Of a stretch of DNA of 64,000 bases, positions 6,480-16,404 are shown piece after piece (the stretch's first letter is position 1; every line of letters begins with the position of its first letter). The notes beneath the pieces were generated by a model, which was not told where the DNA came from, searched no databases, and saw nothing but the letters and a program-made list of their open reading frames with translations. The position numbers and the translations under genes are program-made. The stretch is from UBA6170 sp942491385 (lineage in GTDB: Bacteria; Chloroflexota; Anaerolineae; Anaerolineales; Anaerolineaceae): positions 1 through 64,000 of the forward strand of contig CALOAF010000011.1 in the NCBI GenBank assembly GCA_942491385.1. Reading direction: 5' to 3'.

Positions 6480-8831
6480 TTAATTTTTTTGATAATTCCT
6501 GGTTTTAAGTTCAATAATTTTTCCTCCTGAAAAAATGATTGTATGTCCTTTTTTTGAGCAAATAATCCTAAGTCCACGGTAAAAAATTCTAATATCATTT
6601 TTAAAGACATTTGAACCCTTGAATTCAATTTCATTATCTGTCCATCGCTGGATTCCTACCAACCTAAAAAAGATTTTCAAGGGTATCATCCCATTTATTA
6701 TATTATATTCACCTGTACAAGTTCCATCATTTGCATCATAGACTTTAAAGAATTTTTTTGATATTTGTAAATTCTTTATCACTGCCTTCATTAAATTATT
6801 AAAAATGTTCTTTGCCAGATCAAATTGCTGGTTTTCTATCAATCCTTCTAAGAGCATTGTATTCAGTGGGAGATTCACCCAATTCAAATGACTTTTTTCC
6901 TTTCTCTGGAATTTTTTTGGCACCAATGGAAGACCAAAATCACCAAAAAATTCCTTTTCAAGCCATCGATTGATCATTTGTTTAGTACGTCTTTTATTGA
7001 TGTCGTGAATAAGTAGGGGCAGAAACATACTCAACTCGACTGTAGAATATTGAGACGTAGTAATCTCTACAAAACTTTCTTCTGGAAGACCAAGAATATT
7101 GATCGATAGAATTCGATCGAACACCTTTTCAGTTGTACTTAAACCAGTTGTTGCACTCCATGTGAAGTTCCTTGGCAAGATGGTTTCGATTAACTCTTGA
7201 TTATCGTTAGTCCCATTGATTTCAATTGTAACTTTTCTTGATATGTCAGGTTGAGTTACTAAGCGTATATTCAGTCTTTGAGATGATCGCAATTTTTTAT
7301 TGAGATGATTATCACCAGACTTATTTGATTTTAGAATAGTTGCTTTCACTGGTGTTTTTTTCGTTTGAATATCTCGATAAGCAAAATATTTTTGACTTGG
7401 ATTCCATGAATCCTCGATGGCTTTCACAAGAATTCTTTTTTGATTCTCGAACCAGTGTCTTTCTGAAAAATTGATCCCAAATTGATCAGCGATTTGTAAA
7501 CACTTTTCAAGTTCTAAAGCTATGAGGCTGTTAAGAAATGGAGATTCAATCCAACGGGTATTAATCGCAAATCCATTTTTATCCCAAAGATTAAGAATTG
7601 GAAAATCCTCATATTGAGATTGCAATACATTTTCCCAATGTGGTTGTGAATCTTCAGCTGGACCCCGCAGCCAATATTGCAAATAAGGTATAATTTTTTC
7701 CAGATAAAGACCAGCCAGGCTTTGGGATCCTTCAAAATCAAGAATTTCTTTGGCTATATTTGCTAATATTGGGAAGGAATGAAATCGTGCCAGAAAATCT
7801 GAGGGATTTGAATGGTTTGGAATAAAACCATTGCTGCTTTGTGCACCGATAAATTCTTCAAATGAATTTTGAATGGAATTAATTTCCTTTGGCAAAACCT
7901 GCAGGAAATACCACAATTGTAGAGGAGAAATCCCTTCATCATGGTGATTACTAACGTTGTCAGTTTGAAAAAAAGTTTTTTCTGTATGCCGACTTTGCAA
8001 AATAGATATCTTTTGCTTTTCTTCAGTATTGCAAACAATTAATTGTTTGGCTGAATTTTGACTGGCCAATAATGCTTTATCCCACTCAGGATTTCCTGTA
8101 TCGAAAAAGAAGAAATCTCTCTGAAGATTTAATTTGTTTCGGGTTGCTGCTTTATCGAAATCAGAGCTCTGATATTCAAATATTCTTTCAAGCGACTTTT
8201 TTCGATCCTGATCAAAAGCAAGATACCAATAGATGCGTTGAGTTGCCTCTGGTTCAATCTCAAAATTTGAGGCTATCGATGGTTGACCCATTTTCCCGGT
8301 TTGAGCGTGACCACTCAAGGAAAAAATTGGAAATAAATCTTTTGTTTTTCCTTCTAAAAAAAAATTTGAATCAAATTGTGTCCCTTTCATCTGTTCGCCA
8401 TTGGATAATGGATTTAAAGATACATAGTATTGAACTTCACCTGCAAATTTTTCAGCAGATTTGTTTGTAATGGAAACCTGTCCAATAATGGTGTGGGAAT
8501 CTGGAACCAAATACTCGAGGTTGTAATGAATTCCTGTAAATACTTCAACAAATATATTTGTGTAATTAGGTAAGATTTCAGTGATGATGGGAGGGTGTTT
8601 GAATTGTTTGAGGTTTATTCTGTTCTGATTGAGATTTGAAAAAATTGGTGTGATTCTCAAACTTGATGCCTGCAACCCAAGCGTACTATATAGTGATATT
8701 CCCCCTAACTCACCACCTTCATATTGGATTTCCCACGTATTATCAAATGTCATTTCCTCTTTAGAAAGGTGAGAATCATTGACAAGGATCAAACTGAATG
8801 GGTCCTGAGGTGCGATGTTGATTGGAAACAT
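6480..8831 (-). CDS. Six-hairpin (alpha/alpha)6 glycosidase-like protein, 783 aa
   Basis: The protein is only distantly recognisable. Residues 1-240 look like the beta-sandwich that precedes the catalytic barrel in GH63/GH37-type and glycogen-debranching-type enzymes. Residues 250-500 and 640-745 have the helical repeat pattern of a six-hairpin barrel, including FLNSLIALELEKCLQIADQFG, EDSWNPSQKYFAYRD and EYNIINGMIPLKIFFRL. A beta-rich insertion of about 110 residues (about 505-620) interrupts the barrel. No signal peptide is present, so it should be cytoplasmic. The catalytic acid and base cannot be fixed with confidence. Codon use is AT-rich compared with neighbours. It heads the operon with the two c-di-AMP receptor-like genes. 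Confidence 0.6.
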   Translation of the reverse strand: MFPINIAPQDPFSLILVNDSHLSKEEMTFDNTWEIQYEGGELGGISLYSTLGLQASSLRITPIFSNLNQNRINLKQFKHPPIITEILPNYTNIFVEVFTGIHYNLEYLVPDSHTIIGQVSITNKSAEKFAGEVQYYVSLNPLSNGEQMKGTQFDSNFFLEGKTKDLFPIFSLSGHAQTGKMGQPSIASNFEIEPEATQRIYWYLAFDQDRKKSLERIFEYQSSDFDKAATRNKLNLQRDFFFFDTGNPEWDKALLASQNSAKQLIVCNTEEKQKISILQSRHTEKTFFQTDNVSNHHDEGISPLQLWYFLQVLPKEINSIQNSFEEFIGAQSSNGFIPNHSNPSDFLARFHSFPILANIAKEILDFEGSQSLAGLYLEKIIPYLQYWLRGPAEDSQPHWENVLQSQYEDFPILNLWDKNGFAINTRWIESPFLNSLIALELEKCLQIADQFGINFSERHWFENQKRILVKAIEDSWNPSQKYFAYRDIQTKKTPVKATILKSNKSGDNHLNKKLRSSQRLNIRLVTQPDISRKVTIEINGTNDNQELIETILPRNFTWSATTGLSTTEKVFDRILSINILGLPEESFVEITTSQYSTVELSMFLPLLIHDINKRRTKQMINRWLEKEFFGDFGLPLVPKKFQRKEKSHLNWVNLPLNTMLLEGLIENQQFDLAKNIFNNLMKAVIKNLQISKKFFKVYDANDGTCTGEYNIINGMIPLKIFFRLVGIQRWTDNEIEFKGSNVFKNDIRIFYRGLRIICSKKGHTIIFSGGKIIELKTRNYQKN

Positions 8832-8922
8832 AGCCTGATTGTAAAGGGAGAGGTAATCGAGGTCAAATGAAATATGCTAGAATTACAAAAGAAATAACTT
8901 TTTGGATAATTATGGAAAAAAT

Positions 8923-11900
8923 ATGGAAAATGACCTACCAAACCAAAATAATACAAAAAAAGATGATCCTTCTGATCGATTAAGGAAATTAATTGCTTCA
9001 CAAAAGGAATATGATGCCTCCTTAGATGACACGGCACCAAAACGATCTTCTCAGGCAGAAACTCCACAGGAGCAGCATACAAACATTGAGGAAATTATCG
9101 ATCGACATCCAACTGGTAATCCAGAGTCCACTGCAGGTTGGTATTCCGATGATTTAACTCAATTAGAGAATGATCCTTCAAATGATGTGAAGGATCATAC
9201 GGAGAGTTTGCAGGCGCATACTGAGAATGGGGGTGATGAAAATGGGGAAAGCATCAATTCAGAAGAAGCGGACCAGATCGCGTCGATAAGTGATCAGGAA
9301 AATCAAAGTGATATTGAAAATAACATGGCCAACATTCCGGTTGACAACAAAGAAAAGACCAGGGTAACGACCGAAAAAGAGCCCCCTTCAACACCAGATT
9401 TGCAAGTTGCTCCATTAGAAGAAGAAATTGAGATAACACCTCAACGCCCAATTCGCTCGTATACACCTCCAACACCTCATACAAGAATTATTCCACCACC
9501 ACCTGGTGCGACTCAACCAATTCTTCCTAATCGGATTAATGTTAATGATACCCAGGCAACCAGGGTATCCCCAGCAGCCTATAGTGAAGCACAACACAAC
9601 CAGAGCACCCAACCTCAAACCAGCGAGAAAATTGCTCGAGCGAAGCCAACAAAGAAAAAAGCGAAGCCACCTAAACCACCAAAATCATCCGGTGGCAGTG
9701 ATTTTCAACGTGCCTGGGGGTGCTTTATCCGCATGGTTTTGATTGGGTTATTTTTTCTTGTTTTTATTGTGCTTGCTGCAGGTTCTTTTGGTGTGTACCA
9801 ATATTATAAAATCGCCCAGGCACTACCCCCGGTTGAAGAGTTGCGAGAAAAAGCAGCAAAATTTGAGACCACACGCATCCTGGATCGGGAAGGAAATACA
9901 ATTTATGAAATAATCGATCCCAATGCAGGGCGTCGAACGTATGTGCCATTGGAGAAAATATCACCGTACTTAATTGCGGCAACCATAGCGACGGAGGACA
10001 AAGAATATTACAACCATCCTGGTTTTGATCCTGTTGCCGTTGCTCGGGCATTCTGGCAAAATTATACAGCCGGTGATATTGTTTCTGGGGCATCCACCAT
10101 CACACAACAATTGGCCCGCATGCTTTTGCTGGATGATACGGAGCGATATACCCGTTCGTATGAACGCAAAACAAGAGAAATAGTGTTGGCAGCTGAAATA
10201 ACCCGTAAATACTCTAAAGAAGAGATACTTGAGATATTTTTGAATGAAAATAATTATGGGAATTTGGCGTATGGCGTTCAAGCTGCTGCGGAAACATATT
10301 TTAATTCTTCAGCAGATAAGTTGACTTTATCTCAGGCTTCATTTCTGGCAGGATTGCCACAAGCGCCGGCTGTGTATGATATTTTCACAAATCGGATTGC
10401 AACGCTAACCAGGCAGAAACAAGTCTTGCTATTAATGTATGAGCTTTCTCAAGAGAAGAATTGTATATATGTAAGTACCAACCTGGAAAGGGTATGCGTC
10501 AATGAAATCGCCAGTGCTGCTCAGGAAATTGAAAATTATGATTTTAAGCCACATGATTACAGTATGATCCATCCGCACTGGGTCAATTATATTCGTACGC
10601 AATTGGAAAGCCAGTTTGATCCCCAAACCATCTATCGCTCTGGTTTTACAGTTTATACAACGCTGGATCCAGTCATTCAAAATAACGTTCAATCTGTGCT
10701 AAAAACACAAATTGCTGGCTTGGCAGACAAGAACGCGACCAGTGGGGCAGCGGTTGTTATTCGTCCTGAAACTGGTGAAATTTTAGCTATGGTCGGATCG
10801 GCTGATTTTTACAATGAAAATATCTCAGGTCAGGTGAATATGGCATTAGCTCCCCGCCAACCAGGTTCTTCAATTAAACCTTTGGTATATCTGGCTGCAT
10901 TTGAAAAAGGGTGGACACCTGCAACATTAATTTGGGATGTGCCCAGTGAATTTCCACCTTCTGGTGAACCAAATGATCCACGTGAACCATATAAACCAGT
11001 GAATTATGATGGTCGCTTCCATGGGCCGGTAACAATACGATCCGCTTTGGCTAATTCCTTTAATATTCCTGCGGTAAAAGCACTGGAATATGTGAAAATT
11101 TATGATAATCCGGAAACATCTCATCCAGATGGATTTATTGATTTTGCGGAAAGAATTGGGATTTCTACACTCACTAGAGAAGATTATGGTATGTCATTAT
11201 CCCTCGGTGGCGGAGATGTCACTTTATTGGAGATGACAAACGTATTTGCAACCATCGCCAACACAGGAAACCGGATTCCTCCGGTTGCCATCATAAAAAT
11301 AGTTGATCATTTAGGAAATGTTGTGTATGAATATCAGAATCCTACGCCTAACCGAGTAATTCGCGAAGAGCATGCCTATCTGATCAGCTCGATTATGTCA
11401 GACAACCAGGCAAGAACACCCATGTTTGGCGGAAATTCTGTGTTGAATCTGCCTTTTCAGGTGGCTGTAAAAACAGGCACTACCAATGATTACCGTGACA
11501 ATTGGACTATAGGGTTTACGCCGGATGTGGCAGTTGGTATCTGGGTTGGGAATGCTGACTATTCTCCCATGATTGATTCTAGCGGTTTAACTGGCGCGGC
11601 ACCGATTTGGGCTGAAACAATGCAATTTGCAGTAAATCGTTTAGTTGGGAATAATTCTGCTAGTTTTATGAGACCAGCAGGAATCGTGGACAAAATTATT
11701 TGTACCATTTCTGGAACCGAACCTTCAGAATGGTGTCCGAATCAAAAAAGTGAGATTTTTGCTTTCGATCAACCTCCATTACCGAGTACCGAAGATTTAT
11801 GGCAAAAAATAAACATCGACACGTGGACTGGTTTACGGGCTTCTTCAGCGTGTAGTGAATTCACAGAAGAAGAATTCGTTCTGAATGTTAAAGAGAAATG

Positions 11901-12507
11901 GGCAGTTAAATGGATTGAAGATACTTCTGATGGAAGAAGTTGGGCTGAGAATTTAGGCTTCGGTAGCCCTGTCCTGTTTGTTCCTGAGCGGGAGTGTAAA
12001 GCGGACGATCCCAAAGCGAAAATAATATTTGCGGGCTTATCTGAAGGGCAAACAATCACAACCAATCCACTGGATATTTATGCGCTTGTGGATGCAACCC
12101 ATAATTATCGAAGAATGAGTCTTGAATACGGGCGTGGATCTGACCCATCATCTTGGGAACAACTGGCAGAATTTGATAGAAGTTTTCAGGATGTAGACAT
12201 CATCTATACCTGGGATCTCTTTGAAAACGAGATTATGCCAGGAGATTACACTTTGAGAATCAGAGTTGAATCGACTGAAGATGGTCGCTATGCTGAGAAG
12301 AAAGTTACCATCAATATTCAAGTTGCCACACCAACCTCATCAGTGACCCCTACCTCTACGATCACTCCAACCTTCACAATTACACCAACCGCAACTGCAA
12401 CCCCGACGCCAACTCTTACTTCTATTCCTCCAACCAGTACATTAACCCCAACACAACAATCCCTTTTGCCTACTGTTGTTATACCAATTCCATCGCCGAC
12501 ACCGTAG
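8923..12507 (+). CDS. Class A penicillin-binding protein (transglycosylase/transpeptidase)
   Basis: This bifunctional enzyme polymerises glycan strands and cross-links peptides. Numbering from the ATG at 8923: residues 1-260 are disordered, first acidic and then Pro/Lys-rich. One membrane span lies at about 267-290. The GT51 domain begins at ATEDKEYY, with the catalytic glutamate near 358. The transpeptidase domain has SSIK (Ser 649), SFN (Ser 712) and KTGTT (Lys 850). A beta-rich module follows, and a Thr/Pro tail of about 60 residues closes the protein. The 250-residue cytoplasmic leader is unusually long. A TTG at 8902 would add seven residues but has no better site. The gene is divergent from the six-hairpin gene. 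Confidence 0.93.
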   Translation: MENDLPNQNNTKKDDPSDRLRKLIASQKEYDASLDDTAPKRSSQAETPQEQHTNIEEIIDRHPTGNPESTAGWYSDDLTQLENDPSNDVKDHTESLQAHTENGGDENGESINSEEADQIASISDQENQSDIENNMANIPVDNKEKTRVTTEKEPPSTPDLQVAPLEEEIEITPQRPIRSYTPPTPHTRIIPPPPGATQPILPNRINVNDTQATRVSPAAYSEAQHNQSTQPQTSEKIARAKPTKKKAKPPKPPKSSGGSDFQRAWGCFIRMVLIGLFFLVFIVLAAGSFGVYQYYKIAQALPPVEELREKAAKFETTRILDREGNTIYEIIDPNAGRRTYVPLEKISPYLIAATIATEDKEYYNHPGFDPVAVARAFWQNYTAGDIVSGASTITQQLARMLLLDDTERYTRSYERKTREIVLAAEITRKYSKEEILEIFLNENNYGNLAYGVQAAAETYFNSSADKLTLSQASFLAGLPQAPAVYDIFTNRIATLTRQKQVLLLMYELSQEKNCIYVSTNLERVCVNEIASAAQEIENYDFKPHDYSMIHPHWVNYIRTQLESQFDPQTIYRSGFTVYTTLDPVIQNNVQSVLKTQIAGLADKNATSGAAVVIRPETGEILAMVGSADFYNENISGQVNMALAPRQPGSSIKPLVYLAAFEKGWTPATLIWDVPSEFPPSGEPNDPREPYKPVNYDGRFHGPVTIRSALANSFNIPAVKALEYVKIYDNPETSHPDGFIDFAERIGISTLTREDYGMSLSLGGGDVTLLEMTNVFATIANTGNRIPPVAIIKIVDHLGNVVYEYQNPTPNRVIREEHAYLISSIMSDNQARTPMFGGNSVLNLPFQVAVKTGTTNDYRDNWTIGFTPDVAVGIWVGNADYSPMIDSSGLTGAAPIWAETMQFAVNRLVGNNSASFMRPAGIVDKIICTISGTEPSEWCPNQKSEIFAFDQPPLPSTEDLWQKINIDTWTGLRASSACSEFTEEEFVLNVKEKWAVKWIEDTSDGRSWAENLGFGSPVLFVPERECKADDPKAKIIFAGLSEGQTITTNPLDIYALVDATHNYRRMSLEYGRGSDPSSWEQLAEFDRSFQDVDIIYTWDLFENEIMPGDYTLRIRVESTEDGRYAEKKVTINIQVATPTSSVTPTSTITPTFTITPTATATPTPTLTSIPPTSTLTPTQQSLLPTVVIPIPSPTP

Positions 12508-12516
12508 CTTGTTTGT

Positions 12517-14733
12517 CTAAAACAGTACCGGCTGATTGGCTTCTTGCCAGACAGCTGGGTCAGAATCCAGTATTTGAACCCAGGTTTTGAAATTCAAACC
12601 TGGGTTTTCACTCATCGTTCTTAAATGACGAAATTTTACAAAATGGAACTTCCTAAAATGATTTTGGTAAACCGGATCGTTTTTTAATTTATAACTGAGT
12701 AATTCGGCGCGACTACCAGGGAATACGATGACCGTTTCAAAATTATTTGATATAGTACTTATTCTAAATTGGGAAATGATACTGGACGCGGTAATAAAAA
12801 ATCTATATTTAGGTTCTAAACCGACAGAAGACCACTGTATTGGCTGATCTCCATCCACATTAAATCCTAATTTATTACCGATTGAGCGGATTAATTTCGT
12901 CAATTCTTGAATATCATTTTTTCTTGATTGAATAGACTCTCGTGGATTTAATTGATATCGATTTGATTCTTCAGCAAATGGTTCGCAATAGGAGCTGATC
13001 AGTCTTTGCAGGAAGTAATTAGAGACAGGCAATAGCCCGGGAAAATGTTGGTTGACTGAATAGGTAATCTCGTCGAACGAAAAAGTTTGATTTTTTTGAA
13101 CATAACGGAGAAATAATCCTTCGATTTGGTCATTATTAGGCTGATAATGGGTTGGAGGATTATTTAACCAGAATTCGGCGTTTTCCAATTGGTCATCATC
13201 TACCTGGATAAATATTTCCTTATCACGGATGGTTTCCTCGAATATTTTTTGAGTGTTGATAAACAGCGAATTATCAAATTTATTTAATTGAAGAGAAGAC
13301 AATTGGTCGATCGTTTCTGAAATTAAAAATATTGACATCAATTCCTGATAATCCGCCGGGGCACCTTTTAGCCCCAGATATTTCTTTAAGTTATCTGCTA
13401 AGCCAGTATCAGTACTCAAATCCATCGACGTTTGATTAGGATGCCAGTAGAATTGCCCGGATTTCACGTCTGGATGATAAGCAGCATGTTCCAAATGAAA
13501 ATTTGAACCAGCAGCAGCAGAAAGATATGCCAAAATATAACTATTGGATAACTCAGGAGCTACTGCCAGAAAAGGCACTTCGAGTTTTGAAGTATAAGCA
13601 AACACCGTTCGAATTGCCTGCGTATGCCAGATCCAATCGTATCTGCGCCTTTCCAAAGCGCCTTTCAGTTTATTTGCCGCATTTTGTCCCCAAAGCCAAC
13701 CACTCCAAACCGCGTTATATGTCCATAAAGCCTGATTGGGTCGCGGAAGGACTGTAGCAACAGCCTTAAACACAGGTAATTGATGAATGTCTTTAAATGA
13801 ATTAATTCTCCCTGGGTAAAAGCAAATACCTCCTGAAGCTGGCGGTAATTCAGGAAAGAACGTAAAGGGAATCTGATTTTCAATAATCCTGATCTTATTG
13901 ACTGCTTCTTCGAGAATTTTCCATAGATTGAATTCATAGAATTCTGCTGGAACGGATATTTGTTTTGGACGATTTCTGCCAGATGCAACGCCCCAAAGCA
14001 TATTTCCGTAATCAAATACATGAACTAATAGTGTTTCAATAATATCCTTTCTTTCACTGGTTGTATGAAAACTATCCAATTTGTTGATAATGGAAGAAAT
14101 GACAGCTAACGCGCGTGGGAGGTAAGAATCAATTACTTCCTTCACAGCAATTGGTGGGTCAGAACTTCCTGGAATAATTCTTTGTAATACTTTCATACGA
14201 TGTAACTGGATATTTCCGATCTGCTTCAGGTTTTCATGATCCATATCAGATAGTTTATAAACACCATTGAGATCACAGTTTTTACAACTCACTTCTCTTG
14301 CAAATGGAAATGATTGGTTTTTTTTCCAAAGATACCTGACCTCTGTTTGGTCGGAAAGACAATCTGGGCAAGGTGAAATATATAATTTTTTAACCTGGTT
14401 CTCCAAGCGTTCTGTTCCAAGCTTTAAAGCACCAAAATCTGCAATGGCAGCTTGATAAAGGCTTTTGGGGTAGGCTGCACAGATCACTTGAAGGATTTTC
14501 GCTAGAATCGGGTTATTACAGGCAACAAATACCTGGTAACCAGCTTGCGCTAATTCAATATCACTTAGGGGCTGGTTGCCTATTGGATCCAATACCCAAC
14601 CTTGATCGATTCCAGAAAAAAGGAGCATATCTGATAAAGACCCATTTGGATAAGGGGGGAGAAACCGTTCCAGAATCAACGGCGGAAAGGAGTTCCTATC
14701 AGAAAAATACGCTGGTTTACCAAAATCCATCAA
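12517..14733 (-). CDS. Degenerate DNA-methylase-like protein with zinc ribbon
   Basis: The N-terminal part (WVLDPIGNQPLSDIELAQAGYQVFVACNNP, residues about 46-75) resembles the SAM-binding motif I and adjacent acidic loop of Zn-ribbon adenine methylases, where one expects DPFxGxGT. Here the glycines are partly lost and the acidic residue is replaced. A four-cysteine ribbon follows (CPDC near 123, CKNC near 150). No DPPY-type motif IV was found; the segment TVLPRPNQALWTYNAVWSGWLWG sits where one might expect it. The C-terminal 250 residues match nothing I recognise. The likely reading is a methylase relative that has lost catalysis. It converges on the PBP gene with nine bases between. Confidence 0.5.
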   Translation of the reverse strand: MMDFGKPAYFSDRNSFPPLILERFLPPYPNGSLSDMLLFSGIDQGWVLDPIGNQPLSDIELAQAGYQVFVACNNPILAKILQVICAAYPKSLYQAAIADFGALKLGTERLENQVKKLYISPCPDCLSDQTEVRYLWKKNQSFPFAREVSCKNCDLNGVYKLSDMDHENLKQIGNIQLHRMKVLQRIIPGSSDPPIAVKEVIDSYLPRALAVISSIINKLDSFHTTSERKDIIETLLVHVFDYGNMLWGVASGRNRPKQISVPAEFYEFNLWKILEEAVNKIRIIENQIPFTFFPELPPASGGICFYPGRINSFKDIHQLPVFKAVATVLPRPNQALWTYNAVWSGWLWGQNAANKLKGALERRRYDWIWHTQAIRTVFAYTSKLEVPFLAVAPELSNSYILAYLSAAAGSNFHLEHAAYHPDVKSGQFYWHPNQTSMDLSTDTGLADNLKKYLGLKGAPADYQELMSIFLISETIDQLSSLQLNKFDNSLFINTQKIFEETIRDKEIFIQVDDDQLENAEFWLNNPPTHYQPNNDQIEGLFLRYVQKNQTFSFDEITYSVNQHFPGLLPVSNYFLQRLISSYCEPFAEESNRYQLNPRESIQSRKNDIQELTKLIRSIGNKLGFNVDGDQPIQWSSVGLEPKYRFFITASSIISQFRISTISNNFETVIVFPGSRAELLSYKLKNDPVYQNHFRKFHFVKFRHLRTMSENPGLNFKTWVQILDSDPAVWQEANQPVLF

Positions 14734-14900
14734 TTAAAGTATAGTAATTTACTTGAAATTGTCTATACGTTTGACAAATTGATCTAGCGATATGAGATTA
14801 AGGAAGAGAACATTATTTTAATCATGGTAAGATTGTTCAAACTTTGAAGATAATCCAGGATGAAAATTACGAGGAAAACGTATAAAAAATTTGAGGGTAA

Positions 14901-15761
14901 ATGGAATTAAAAAATACGACAAATCTCAATGCTTCACTACCTGATGGCAAGTTTAATTTTTGGCGTTACTTATTATTGATCGCAATAATCATAGTGGTAG
15001 TTCTGGTTACTCAAGCCATCCTGTTGGTGGTTGCTTCTTTGATCGAAGGCTCGTTGGATATTTTTAACTATCCGTCGATGACTTTATTATGGGTTACCAT
15101 GCTTCCGTTTGCAGTCTTGCTGGTTTTTTTAGTGCCAGGTATCGCTCTAATACACAAACAATCACTCAAAACGATTTTTACACAAAAACCAAATTTCAAT
15201 TTTAAATTATTAATTACATCAGCTATCTTGTGGTTTGGATTATCTAGTCTGGCTGATATCATCATTTCGATATTACAGCCTGGGAATTATGTATTTTCAT
15301 TTTCACTAAAATCATTTCTCCCTTTTATGTTATTTGCAATATTCCTGATTGCTTTTCAAATTTCAGCAGAGGAAGTTCTTTTCCGAAGTTATCTTTTACA
15401 CGGTTTTGCTCGTTTATTTCGTCTTCGTTGGCTGGGAGTAGTGGTTCAAGCAATTTTATTTGGTATTTTACACGGCGCAAATCCAGAAGTAAGCGCTTAT
15501 GGCCTTTTGACCACCATGCCGTTTTATATTGGAATTGGCCTTTTACTGGGCTGGCTTTCGTTCAGAAATAAAGGCTTGGAAATTGCTCTTGGATTACATT
15601 TTGCGAATAATTTTTACGCTACCTCCATGGTGACGTTTTCAGATTCTGCAATACCTTCACCAGCAATTTTTACAATCTCCAATTACCAGCCTGAAACAGG
15701 ATTAATTGCTTTTGTATTTATGGCAATCATATTCGCATTTTTGATAACGAAGAGTAAATAG
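14901..15761 (+). CDS. CPBP-family intramembrane metalloprotease (CAAX/Abi)
   Basis: This 286-residue membrane protein has about eight hydrophobic helices. The family's three motifs are present: EEVLFRSYL (the EExxxR glutamates and arginine), FGILHGAN (FxxxH) and the distal HFANNF. The glutamates and histidines line the active site within the membrane. Relatives process prenylated proteins in eukaryotes; in bacteria they handle peptides or have unknown substrates. A GAGGG site precedes the ATG at 14901. The 167-base gap upstream, shared with the divergent methylase-like gene, holds no other recognisable element. Confidence 0.88.
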   Translation: MELKNTTNLNASLPDGKFNFWRYLLLIAIIIVVVLVTQAILLVVASLIEGSLDIFNYPSMTLLWVTMLPFAVLLVFLVPGIALIHKQSLKTIFTQKPNFNFKLLITSAILWFGLSSLADIIISILQPGNYVFSFSLKSFLPFMLFAIFLIAFQISAEEVLFRSYLLHGFARLFRLRWLGVVVQAILFGILHGANPEVSAYGLLTTMPFYIGIGLLLGWLSFRNKGLEIALGLHFANNFYATSMVTFSDSAIPSPAIFTISNYQPETGLIAFVFMAIIFAFLITKSK

Positions 15762-15864
15762 GAAATTTTAAGACCGTTTCTTAGCATTCCATTATTAATG
15801 AGGAGGATGACCCCTTCATGTATAATTTAATGTAGAAAAATCTGCAAATGGTGGTTTTTACAAA

Positions 15865-16389
15865 ATGTCATCTTTCTGGTATGTAATTCAAAGTCATCCA
15901 AACAAGGAACAACTTTTATTTAAACAAATTAAATTATTGGGAATTGAGGTCTTTTACCCAAAAATTAAGGTAAAACCGGTAAATCCTCGTGCTCGAAAAA
16001 TCCGACCCTATTTTCCAGGTTACCTTTTTATTAGAACAGAACCTGAGATGATAGGAGCATCCACGATCAAATGGATGCCACACTCAAAGGGTATCGTTTC
16101 CTTTGGCGGTGAGCCATCCATTGTTCCTGATACACTGATCAACAATATCTTGGAAAAAATCGGGGATTCTGAGGATTCGTTGATTGAGATTAAGGAAGAA
16201 ATAAATAGTGGTACCCCCATATCTATAGAGTATGGAATATTTGAGGGCTATGAAGGTATTTTTGACATGAAATTGGAAGGCACGGACCGTGTTCGAATTT
16301 TGTTAAAAATGCTCAGTGACCAATATGTGTCGGTAGAACTTGAAATTTCTCAAATTCAACAAAAAAATAAAAAACCCAAAAATCCTTAA
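15865..16389 (+). CDS. NusG-paralogue transcription factor (RfaH/LoaP-like)
   Basis: The 174-residue protein has an N-terminal NGN domain (SFWYVIQSHPNKEQLL, IRPYFPGYLFIR, ...GIVSFGGEPSIVP) and a C-terminal KOW-like segment (GTPISIEYGIFEGYEGIFD...). NGN proteins bind the RNA polymerase clamp and change pausing or termination. A core NusG is normally encoded beside secE and the ribosomal genes; this locus has neither, so it is a specialised paralogue of the RfaH/LoaP kind. Those usually act on a long operon for polysaccharide or natural product synthesis, which is not seen here. The next gene, a sensor kinase, begins 15 bases downstream, so the two are probably co-expressed. Confidence 0.82.
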   Translation: MSSFWYVIQSHPNKEQLLFKQIKLLGIEVFYPKIKVKPVNPRARKIRPYFPGYLFIRTEPEMIGASTIKWMPHSKGIVSFGGEPSIVPDTLINNILEKIGDSEDSLIEIKEEINSGTPISIEYGIFEGYEGIFDMKLEGTDRVRILLKMLSDQYVSVELEISQIQQKNKKPKNP

Positions 16390-16404
16390 TTAAGGTTGGT
16401 TTAC

